From Micromonospora sp. HNM0581 (GTDB lineage: Bacteria; Actinomycetota; Actinomycetes; Mycobacteriales; Micromonosporaceae): 64,000 bases of DNA. This document shows positions 46,935 through 54,235 of this stretch, in pieces. The notes below the pieces were generated by a model. It worked only from the letters and a program-made list of their open reading frames with translations. It made no database searches and had not been told where the DNA came from. The first letter of the stretch is position 1. Each line of letters opens with the position of its first letter. The translations under genes were made by a program, and so were the position numbers. Location of the stretch: positions 1-64,000 of the forward strand of contig NZ_JAASAD010000005.1 in assembly GCF_012726175.1 (NCBI RefSeq), written 5' to 3'.

Positions 46935-48185
46935 CTAGCTCTGGTCGGCGCCGGGTTTCTCGGTGGTGACGGTGGTGAAGACCGGTAGGGTGCTGACCGC
47001 TGCCAGATAGGGCGTGCCCTCGGTGTAGCCGGTCCCGGGCCGGGAACCGAGCATCCGCACAGCGACCCGGAGATGCGTACGACGCCACTGTGTCAACGCA
47101 TCGGCGAAGGCAGCCATCTGCCGTTGCACCAGGATGTCGGCGGCACCGGTGAGCCGGCCGTCGGACACCGCTGAGCGGTACGTCTCGTCGATGGTCGGCT
47201 GGCCACCACGTACCTGGGCCTGTACCTCCGGCACCGACAGGTAAGCCACCGAGTCCAGCCGTTCCGCCTGCGGGGCACGACACAGGGATTCGATCATCTT
47301 GTACGAGCGGGACTGAATCGCGCTGGCCCCTTCGGTGTACTGGCGGAAGGTACGGAACGACTCGGACCGCATGGTGGCCAGGAGGGAGAAGAGCGGACCC
47401 GCGGTGCGCAGCAGGTCACTGGCGTACCCGAGCCGGTCGGCGGCGGCCGACGGCGTCTTCCCGGCCAGCGTGGTGACTGCCGCGCGGAGTTCGTCGGCGA
47501 CTCCGGCGAACAGGCATTCGTAGCCTTGGAGCACCCTGATGAACAGGTACTCGTCGTGCGTGACGTGGACCGGCAACATGCTCAGCCGTAGTGACGGATC
47601 ACCTGGGCCCGCCAGGTCATCGGCGATGGTGTGAAGGCTGGCGGCGACCACGGTCGGGTGGCCGGTGGCGATCGAGTCGGCGACACCGAGACGGGTAAGC
47701 GCCGGGGTGACGGCCCGGATGCCCAGTCGGCAGCGCTTGACGACCACCTCAGGTCCAGGTCTGTCCTGTGGAAGCAGCTCGGTGGTGTGCGCGGCGGCGG
47801 CCAACTCGAACGCCAGCGTGTCGGCGACCAGGCGGACGAGCAGCTGATCCCGGGCCCGCCGGGCGTCCGCGGGCTGCGCGCCGAGGGTCTGCTCACCTGC
47901 TCCGCAGGGCAGCCGGAGCAGGCGCAGGGCCAGGTAGCTGCGGTAGTCGTACCGGCCGTCCCACTTGTCGAGCGCGACGTCCAGGAAGTCGGTGAGCTCC
48001 CGACTGGTGGCGTCGTCGCTGCCCGGAGGCTGGCCGGCGACTGTCCGCCGGGCACTGTCCAGCAGCGACAGGAGGCTCTTGTCGACGAAGTGTTTCCCGG
48101 ACAGGTGAAATTCGTGCAGCACCGGTGAGTACGGAAAGGTGTTCGGTACAGCCGGGCCGGACAACCATTGAATCAACGCCTGCAC
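46935..48185 (-). CDS. Tryptophan 2,3-dioxygenase superfamily protein, long form
   Basis: The protein has about 416 residues. GTG 48185 follows GAGGGGTGGCAC; an upstream ATG at 48242 would add 19 unconserved residues. The C-terminal two thirds match TDO: VHVTHDEYLFIRVLQGYE (substrate-side His-Asp-Glu), RQYTEGASAIQSRSYK where TDO has its GxSGFQS loop, and WRRTHLRVAVRMLGSRPGTG with YTEGTPYL, containing the haem-ligand histidine. About 170 extra N-terminal residues precede this. Canonical TDO is about 280 residues. The altered substrate loop suggests an indole substrate other than free tryptophan. It follows a second TDO homologue by 72 bp. Confidence 0.82.
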   Translation of the reverse strand: MQALIQWLSGPAVPNTFPYSPVLHEFHLSGKHFVDKSLLSLLDSARRTVAGQPPGSDDATSRELTDFLDVALDKWDGRYDYRSYLALRLLRLPCGAGEQTLGAQPADARRARDQLLVRLVADTLAFELAAAAHTTELLPQDRPGPEVVVKRCRLGIRAVTPALTRLGVADSIATGHPTVVAASLHTIADDLAGPGDPSLRLSMLPVHVTHDEYLFIRVLQGYECLFAGVADELRAAVTTLAGKTPSAAADRLGYASDLLRTAGPLFSLLATMRSESFRTFRQYTEGASAIQSRSYKMIESLCRAPQAERLDSVAYLSVPEVQAQVRGGQPTIDETYRSAVSDGRLTGAADILVQRQMAAFADALTQWRRTHLRVAVRMLGSRPGTGYTEGTPYLAAVSTLPVFTTVTTEKPGADQS

Positions 48186-48257
48186 GTGCCACCCCTCGAC
48201 ATTGACCTGACGATTCGCTCGAGGCGAACCGAATTGAGACACCGGGGTCGGGCGGAA

Positions 48258-48944
48258 CTATCTCGCGGCGGAGGGTCGGATCCTCGCCTGCCACAACTCG
48301 GGAAAGAATCGGTGCTCGGCGAGTTTTGCGAGCATGTTCGCGGGGGTGCCGGGCTGGCCGGCCGGGGGGTAGCCACCGGTGCGCAGTGCCACCTGGTAAT
48401 GGCGGACCCGCCACACCGACACTCGTTCATCCCACTCCACCATCGCCTCGGCGAGCCGGTCCAGCGGATCCGCCGTACCCGCCGGGTGGAGGTCCGCCAC
48501 CGTGATTCCTTGCGTGGTGAGTCGTCCGTCGAACGCCCGGCCGAGTTGTCGGCTGGCGGCCTGGACGCCCCGCCATCCCGGCGACTCCGCGCCAGTACCG
48601 TTGCCGAGTGCGGGCTGCATGGCTGCAAAGTCCACTGGGGACATATGGCTCAGCATCTCCAGCTGGTCGGTCACCAAGCGGACCGCGAGCGTCGCCCGCG
48701 CCAGCAGAGCCTCCGCGACCGGCAACCGACCGGCGGACACTTCGGTGCTCGCCTCCGTCAGCTCCGCCGTCGCGAGTTTCAGCCACAGTTCGGTCGACTG
48801 ATGCACCACCTGGAAAAGGAGCTCGTCGCGATGAATTGCCTCGTCTGCCGACCGTTGCAGATCGAGCAGAGTGTCCGTTCGCATGTAACGCGCATAGTCG
48901 GTGGCGCCGTGACCTGGCAGGACGGGTGAATGGTCGTGCTTCAC
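48258..48944 (-). CDS. Tryptophan 2,3-dioxygenase homologue, short form
   Basis: The protein has 228 residues. GTG 48944 follows GGAGGG with 9-nt spacing. Features: YARYMRTDTLLDLQ, the TDO motif HRDELLFQVVHQSTELWLKL, and the haem-ligand region VWRVRHYQVALRTGG followed by HRFFPELW. The usual GxSGFQS loop reads NGTGAESPG, so the pocket for the substrate carboxylate differs. It is shorter than normal TDO. No kynurenine-pathway gene (formamidase, kynureninase) is nearby. It is probably co-transcribed with the long form and may have a specialised indole-oxidising role. Confidence 0.83.
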   Translation of the reverse strand: MKHDHSPVLPGHGATDYARYMRTDTLLDLQRSADEAIHRDELLFQVVHQSTELWLKLATAELTEASTEVSAGRLPVAEALLARATLAVRLVTDQLEMLSHMSPVDFAAMQPALGNGTGAESPGWRGVQAASRQLGRAFDGRLTTQGITVADLHPAGTADPLDRLAEAMVEWDERVSVWRVRHYQVALRTGGYPPAGQPGTPANMLAKLAEHRFFPELWQARIRPSAAR

Positions 48945-49142
48945 AGAACAAGCCCTCCGTCTTGCGCCGGCCCCGGGGATCGGAATCGCGCTGGCGGCCA
49001 TCATCCAACGACGGAGAGCAATGCGCTAGCCCTTGGTCGCAGTGAGTTAGAGAACTTTGTGGGTGAGGTGTCCACTGTGGATATGACGGCCGACGTCTGG
49101 TACGGGGGAGTCGTTGTGGCGACCACCGTGTCCGCCGATCGG

Positions 49143-50036
49143 CTACCAGCGGGTGGGTGCGGTGAGTGTCTTGGCGTGTTCGCCGAGCAGGTCGGTGTAG
49201 AGGTCGACGTCCACGGTGTCGTAGTGGCAGCGTGCGAGCAGCCGGTTCAGTCGTTCAGCGACGTCGTCGGGGTCCAGGTCGAGGCGGTCACACAGGTCGC
49301 GGTGCGTATCCACGAGCGGCTCGGCGATCTCCTCCGGCTCGGTCCGGGTGATGTCGTACGCGTCGCGCAGATGCCCGGACAACTCGTCCCAGACGACGAT
49401 GGCCTCTTCGACGAGCGTGAGCGTCTCGGTGCTCGCCGGATGGGCGCACAGGATCTCGACCTCGGCAACGAGGCGGCGCCCGGCGGCTTCCACGTCGGAA
49501 ATCTGCCACCTGCTGCCGCTGGTCGCTGCGGCGGCATCCGCGACGGCGGCTCGGAAGTCGGTGAGACTGGACGTGTCGGCGGTGGCGAGCATGCCCGCCT
49601 CGCCGAGCAGCAGGGTGGCGAACAGACGGTCCCGGACCGCGTGACCCGCCACCAGTTCGGTGAGTTGACGGGGTGACAGAAGCGCCGCCGCCTGACGGTA
49701 GTGGGCATGGTCGGGCTCGACGGGTGCGGCACCGGGTGGCGTCGCGGCCCCGGAGAAGGTGGTCCCCACGTCGAACGCGGTCAGCGCGGTGGCCACCGCG
49801 TGCGCGCACAGGTCGTCGCCGGTGATCCCGCAGTCACAATCGCCGATGAAGATCCCCCCGACGATGCCCACCCAGGGCTGGAAGTAGCCGCCCCGGTCGC
49901 GGACCACCGCCTGGACCCCGCCACCGGAGGACTCCAGCTCGCCGACACCGCCGCCGCTCAGCAACCGCGCCGCCGACTTCCCGACCGCTTCGGGGATCGA
50001 ATCACGAAACGCCTCAACGTCGATGCGGACCGCCAC
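49143..50036 (-). CDS. SWIM zinc finger protein
   Basis: The protein has 297 residues. GTG start at 50036. The SWIM motif CDCGITGDDLCAHAVATAL (CxC-x-n-CxH) at about residues 68-85 binds zinc, usually for DNA or protein contacts. It is preceded by beta strands (VQAVVRDRGGYFQPWVGI) typical of these proteins. The C-terminal 200 residues are helical and acidic, without recognisable domains. No SNF2 helicase partner is adjacent, although SWIM proteins often accompany one. Confidence 0.83.
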   Translation of the reverse strand: MAVRIDVEAFRDSIPEAVGKSAARLLSGGGVGELESSGGGVQAVVRDRGGYFQPWVGIVGGIFIGDCDCGITGDDLCAHAVATALTAFDVGTTFSGAATPPGAAPVEPDHAHYRQAAALLSPRQLTELVAGHAVRDRLFATLLLGEAGMLATADTSSLTDFRAAVADAAAATSGSRWQISDVEAAGRRLVAEVEILCAHPASTETLTLVEEAIVVWDELSGHLRDAYDITRTEPEEIAEPLVDTHRDLCDRLDLDPDDVAERLNRLLARCHYDTVDVDLYTDLLGEHAKTLTAPTRW

Positions 50037-50132
50037 GGGCGCACACCCTACACCGGCCGCGGATCGGCGGATGACATCGAGTTCGACTTTGCCACGTCGT
50101 CACGCGAACGGCGCGTCCACACGGTTCTCCGG

Positions 50133-50330
50133 TCAGCGCGCCCGCGGGGCGGCGCGGACGTGGAGACGGAGCGTGCCGTCGAGGACGTAGACCCAGTCGT
50201 AGCCCTCGTGTGTCCGCAACTGCGGTGCGTCGGCGTCCTGGCGGTGCTGCTGGTGGTGGTCACCGTCCAGGGACCGCGACCGGGGAGCACCGGCGACGCT
50301 GCCGAGGAGGCGGGTACCGCCGTGCCCCAC
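50133..50330 (-). pseudogene. Truncated cupin (XRE-cupin regulator) fragment
   Basis: The minus-strand frame contains LRTHEGYDWVYVLDGTLRLHV, the metal-binding first half of a cupin as in XRE-cupin regulators, and then stops after RAAPRAR. The upstream HTH part and the second half of the cupin barrel are absent. The flanking gap 50037-50404 holds no other supported gene. I read it as a remnant. Confidence 0.45.
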
Positions 50331-50404
50331 CGACCGGTGCCGGACGCCGCCGCGTGTCGGTGGCGACCACTGCCGTTCCCCGGTGGCCGCCCATCAGTGG
50401 CGGG

Positions 50405-51277
50405 TCACCAGGAGTGCAGGTCGCACCGGCACGCGGCGATCGCCGTGCGCTGCGGGTCGACTGCGCGGACCGAACCCTGCTGTCGGTGTGGCGCCGCCTG
50501 GGCAAGGAGCGTACGTAGTTCTTCGGCGAGACCGGAGCTGCTGGCGGCGCGGCGGCGGAACGTCAGCCGGACATCGGTGTGCCGGTGTGGTTCCTCGGCG
50601 CGTAACACGATGCCGTCGGCGTCGACCGCGACCGGAAGGATCCGCGTCGACGCGGCGGTCAAAGCGGGATCGAGCAGATTCGCGAGCCGGCCCAGGAGGT
50701 CGCCGTGCCGCTGCTGGAGATGCTGAAGGTGGCCGGCTTCGGCGGCGGCGAGCGGGTCCGGTCGGGCCGTGCGGTAGGCGCCGATGCCGATCGTGGTGTC
50801 GGCGCCGTCGTGGGTGAGGCCGACCCGGACCGGTTCGACCGCCCACAGCGCGACGGGCGGCAGGTCGAGCAGGGACATGGCGGTGTCGCTGTCGGAGAAG
50901 TCCAGGCTCGCGGGGTCGAAGCGACGTGCGGTCCCCAAAATGTAGATCTTGGCTCGTACCCGGGACCGTGCGGCAACAGGGATGAGGTGCGTCACGTCGA
51001 TCCGCGTCGCCCCCGGCCGCCCACGGGCGGCGACCAGCAGACCACCGGTCGGTGTCATCGCATCGACGGCGAGGACCACCGTCCCGTCGGGAAGTAGGGC
51101 GTGCGATGCGATGAGGTCGACGGCCGTGTCGTCGAGGTGCAGCCGCAGGGACGAGGCGGTGGACAGGGCTGAGCGTGCCAGTACGGCGTCGGCGTGACCG
51201 CCCGCTGCTGCCGACCCGTCGACGGCGGGCGCCGCGGGTGTCAGGTCCGCTGGCCGCCCGGCCGGATGGAACGCCAT
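50405..51277 (-). CDS. DUF2470 domain protein (haem/iron-utilisation type)
   Basis: The protein has 290 residues. The first 200 residues resemble a split-barrel domain (LDDTAVDLIASHALLPDGTV, IDVTHLIPVAARSRVRAKIYILG). The C-terminal 90 residues match DUF2470 (GIVLRAEEPHRHTDVRLTF to ELRTLLAQA), found in proteins of iron and haem handling. A perfect AGGTAAG/CTTACCT palindrome lies 54 bp upstream, so repression by an IdeR/DmdR-type iron regulator is likely. A CRCDLHSW end is unusual. Confidence 0.75.
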   Translation of the reverse strand: MAFHPAGRPADLTPAAPAVDGSAAAGGHADAVLARSALSTASSLRLHLDDTAVDLIASHALLPDGTVVLAVDAMTPTGGLLVAARGRPGATRIDVTHLIPVAARSRVRAKIYILGTARRFDPASLDFSDSDTAMSLLDLPPVALWAVEPVRVGLTHDGADTTIGIGAYRTARPDPLAAAEAGHLQHLQQRHGDLLGRLANLLDPALTAASTRILPVAVDADGIVLRAEEPHRHTDVRLTFRRRAASSSGLAEELRTLLAQAAPHRQQGSVRAVDPQRTAIAACRCDLHSW

Positions 51278-51330
51278 ACCAGTCCCCTCGGCATCGAAGT
51301 GCAGGTGAATGTGCCCAAGGGTGACCTTAG

Positions 51331-51345
51331 TAGGTAAGCCTTACC
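51331..51345. promoter_or_regulatory. Iron box (IdeR/DmdR-type operator)
   Basis: AGGTAAG-C-CTTACCT is a perfect 7-bp inverted repeat around one base. It matches the core of the actinobacterial iron box (consensus TTAGGTTAGGCTAACCTAA) and sits 54 bp upstream of the DUF2470 gene start. Confidence 0.75.
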
Positions 51346-51433
51346 TTGCCAAGATGGGCCACCTCCGGGTGGATTCACCCAGAGGTGGCCCATCGGTGTC
51401 TCGGGTCGAGCCGACCGCCTCTCGGGGCCGTGC

Positions 51434-51730
51434 TCAGGCCGACTGGTAGGTGAGGCAGTCGCTGGCGGTGGCGCCGGCGCCGACGGTGATGGACTCGGCC
51501 GTACAGGCCAGGTTGGTGTTGTAGACGCACTCGGAACGCGCGCACGCGCCCACCGAGCCGGTGATCTCGGCCATTCCGCCCTGCATCGATGACTCGACGT
51601 AGGTGGCGCAGGAAGCGGCCGTGCCGGTCGATGCCACGGTGATGGCCGGAGCGTGACAGCCACTGTCGTTGAAACTGCATGCGGTGGCGGCGCACTCGCG
51701 TACCGGCGGTGACTGCAACAGGGTCTTCAT
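51434..51730 (-). CDS. DUF1540 protein, cysteine-rich, two repeats
   Basis: The protein has 98 residues. ATG 51730 follows GGAGG. Two copies of the DUF1540 pattern occur: CAATACSFNDSGCHAPAITV and CARSECVYNTNLACTAESIT, each followed by C-x-T-Y. Ten cysteines in 98 residues suggest metal binding; the function is unknown. About 200 bp upstream is a cluster of iron-box-like sequences (51920-51958). Iron-dependent control would fit a metal-binding role. Confidence 0.85.
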   Translation of the reverse strand: MKTLLQSPPVRECAATACSFNDSGCHAPAITVASTGTAASCATYVESSMQGGMAEITGSVGACARSECVYNTNLACTAESITVGAGATASDCLTYQSA

Positions 51731-51919
51731 GGGTGCCTCCGTACCGTGAGGGTCGCCGGGTGATGGATCGCCCAGCACTGCGAACTCGACTGTGCAGACT
51801 CTTATTTCCTTCGAGGCGAGAGTAAAACCTCGAACGGCTGATTCCCCAATCGCGACCACTCTAGCAATGAAAGGTCGTCGGCGCCCGGTCGGTCGCACTC
51901 TTTCTGTCGCCACGCTGGT

Positions 51920-51958
51920 GAAGATAGCCTTACCTTCCTTAGGTAAGACTTTCCTTCG
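51920..51958. promoter_or_regulatory. Overlapping iron-box half-sites
   Basis: The stretch contains CTTACCT (51929-51935) and AGGTAAG (51941-51947) as an inverted pair, within TAGCCTTACC and TTAGGTAAGACT, each like an iron-box half or a degenerate full site. The AT-rich gap 51731-52005 holds no gene. The sites lie about 200 bp upstream of the DUF1540 gene and next to the stop of the S9 peptidase gene. Confidence 0.6.
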
Positions 51959-52005
51959 CCTGTCGTCATTCGCATGCGAAAGCCGTCGTTCTGCAAATGT
52001 ATCGG

Positions 52006-54189
52006 CTATTGCCGCAGCGATTCGCCGTCAGCTGCGGCGGCGTCGGCATTACCGGTTGCACCGTGACGCCCGATCGCCACCGCGGGTCGACCAGCGTCCG
52101 ACACGAGGAGGTCGAGCACGAAGGCGAGGATCTCGGCCTCGTAGCGCAGGTGGGCGTACCGGCCGGCCGGGCCGGTGTGGGATCCGACGCCGAGTTCGAC
52201 ACGGAACAGCAGCGGCCCGTCGTCGGGTTTCGCAGTCGCGCGCAGTCGTGCCACCCACTTGGCCGGTTCGTGAACCATCACCCGCGGGTCGTGAATCGCC
52301 CCGGTCACCACCATCGCCGGTCGCGGTCCGCCAGGTGGATTGTCGTACGGTGAGTACGCCCGCATCCAGGTGAATGCAGCCGGCTGTCGTGGGTCGCCCC
52401 ACTCGTCCCACTCGTTTGCGGTCAGCGGAATGTCCGGGTCGAGCATGGTGGTGACGACGTCGACGAAAGGGACCTCCGCGACCACCGCGCGCCAGCGCTG
52501 CGGCCGGGCGGCGAGCACGGCCGCCTGGAGCAGGCCGCCGGCGGACAGGCCCCGGGTGGCGATCCGCGCGCCGTCGACCACGGGGAGACCGCCCGGATGG
52601 TCACCGGCGAGCGCGTCGGCCACCGCCAGATGGTCGGTGAAGGTGTTCGTCTTGCGACTGAGTCGACCGTCGAGCCACCACCGGCGGCCGTTCTCGCCGC
52701 CGCCGCGTGGATGGGTGAGGGCGTAGACCACTCCCCGGTCGAGCAGGCTCGGCAGCATCGGGTCGAATGCCGGGTCGTCGCACGATTCGTAGGCGCCGTA
52801 ACCCCAGAGCAGGGCCGGTGCGGTGCCGTCCAGGGGCGTGTCCGCCCGCCAGGCCAGGGTGTACGGCACACGGGTGCCGTCCGGTGCGGTGGCGTGCCGC
52901 CGCTCGGTGCGGTACGCCGCTGGTCGGTAGCCGCCGACGGTCTGTCGGCGGCGCAGCGTCCGTTCGCCGGTGGAGAGCTCGACGGAGTACCACGCCGGTG
53001 GTTCGACGAGCGACTCGACCTGGACGGTGATGGCGTCGGCGTCGTATTCGACGGGCCGGGTGAGGCGCACGGTGCCGGCCGGGACTCCGGCGGTGACCTC
53101 CCGCTCGGCGCCGGTGGCCCGGTCGACGATCCGCAGCAAGGGGAAGCCGTCGCGGCGCAGGTCGAGCAGGAGGACGTCGGCGAGAACGTGGCAGGCGTGC
53201 AGCCGTTCACCGGCCCGCGCCGGCAGGGCGACCCGCCAGTCGCTGTCGTCGGTGGCGCTGACCGGGGCTCGCATCAGCTGGAACTCCTCGGCGCCGTCGT
53301 TCGTGACGATGAACAGCTCGGCGGTTTCCGGTGCGTGGTCGACGCGGTACTCGATGCCGGTACGACGGGGTCGGACCACGGCTGCCGGGGCGGTCGGGTC
53401 GGCCGCCGGGACCAGACGCACCTCGGTGGTGTCGCGGCAGGCACTCTGGATCATGATGTAGGCGCCGCTGTGGGTGGTGTGCACGGTCACCGCGTAACGC
53501 GGGTCGTCCTCGGTGTAGACGAGCACGTCCTCGGTGGTGGAGGTGCCGACGGCGTGTCGCCAGACCTGGTGTGGGCGGAACAGATCGTCGTGGACGGTGT
53601 AGAAGAAGGTCGCCGAGTCCGCGCTCCACGCCCCGGTGTAGTAGGTGCGCGGTACCGAGTCCGGTAGGTCGGTCAGGGTGGTGAGGTCCCGGAATCGGAG
53701 CCGGTAGACCTCGTCGCCCAGGTTGTCGACCGAGTAGGCGAGCAATCGGCCGTTCGGGCTGATCTCCCGGACCCCTATCTCCACGTAGCCGCCCGGTTCG
53801 GTCAGCTGGGCCTCGTCGAGCAGGACCGTGCCCGGCTGCCGTGGGTCACGGGTTGACATGAACTGCCCGTACTCACTACCGGCGATGGTCTGCGTGTAGT
53901 AGAAAAAGTCACCACGCTTCCAACTGACTGATGAATCAGTCGACGGGATGCGCCGCTCCACCTCGGCAAACAGCGCACCCCGGAGGTCCTCCAGATGGCT
54001 GGTGGCGTCGTCGTAGTGCCGGCGCTCCGCGCGCAGGTGAGCGGTGAGGCGTGGGCTGTCGCGATCACCCATCCACGCGTACTCGTCGGTCCATCGCTGT
54101 CCGTGCAGCTCACGGACGGTGCGGACGGTGGGGGCGACCGGTGGGGCAGCGAGGCTGACGAGATCGTTCGGCATGGTGTCGTCCGGCAT
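52006..54189 (-). CDS. S9 prolyl oligopeptidase family (oligopeptidase B-like)
   Basis: The protein has 727 residues, normal for PtrB. Residues about 15-410 are the N-terminal beta-propeller (ELHGQRWTDEYAWMGDRDSP, then repeated blades). Residues about 430-700 are the alpha/beta hydrolase with the nucleophile in RGLSAGGLLQAA, the acidic residue in GAIHDPRVM, and histidine in GVGSHTGPAGRY. These enzymes cleave short peptides, often after basic residues, in the cytoplasm. It is divergent from a peptide ABC transporter operon (46 bp between starts), consistent with peptide uptake and degradation as one function. Confidence 0.93.
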   Translation of the reverse strand: MPDDTMPNDLVSLAAPPVAPTVRTVRELHGQRWTDEYAWMGDRDSPRLTAHLRAERRHYDDATSHLEDLRGALFAEVERRIPSTDSSVSWKRGDFFYYTQTIAGSEYGQFMSTRDPRQPGTVLLDEAQLTEPGGYVEIGVREISPNGRLLAYSVDNLGDEVYRLRFRDLTTLTDLPDSVPRTYYTGAWSADSATFFYTVHDDLFRPHQVWRHAVGTSTTEDVLVYTEDDPRYAVTVHTTHSGAYIMIQSACRDTTEVRLVPAADPTAPAAVVRPRRTGIEYRVDHAPETAELFIVTNDGAEEFQLMRAPVSATDDSDWRVALPARAGERLHACHVLADVLLLDLRRDGFPLLRIVDRATGAEREVTAGVPAGTVRLTRPVEYDADAITVQVESLVEPPAWYSVELSTGERTLRRRQTVGGYRPAAYRTERRHATAPDGTRVPYTLAWRADTPLDGTAPALLWGYGAYESCDDPAFDPMLPSLLDRGVVYALTHPRGGGENGRRWWLDGRLSRKTNTFTDHLAVADALAGDHPGGLPVVDGARIATRGLSAGGLLQAAVLAARPQRWRAVVAEVPFVDVVTTMLDPDIPLTANEWDEWGDPRQPAAFTWMRAYSPYDNPPGGPRPAMVVTGAIHDPRVMVHEPAKWVARLRATAKPDDGPLLFRVELGVGSHTGPAGRYAHLRYEAEILAFVLDLLVSDAGRPAVAIGRHGATGNADAAAADGESLRQ

Positions 54190-54235
54190 GACCGGACCCT
54201 AACGGCCCGTACCCGGCCGTCCAACGGAGGAACCG

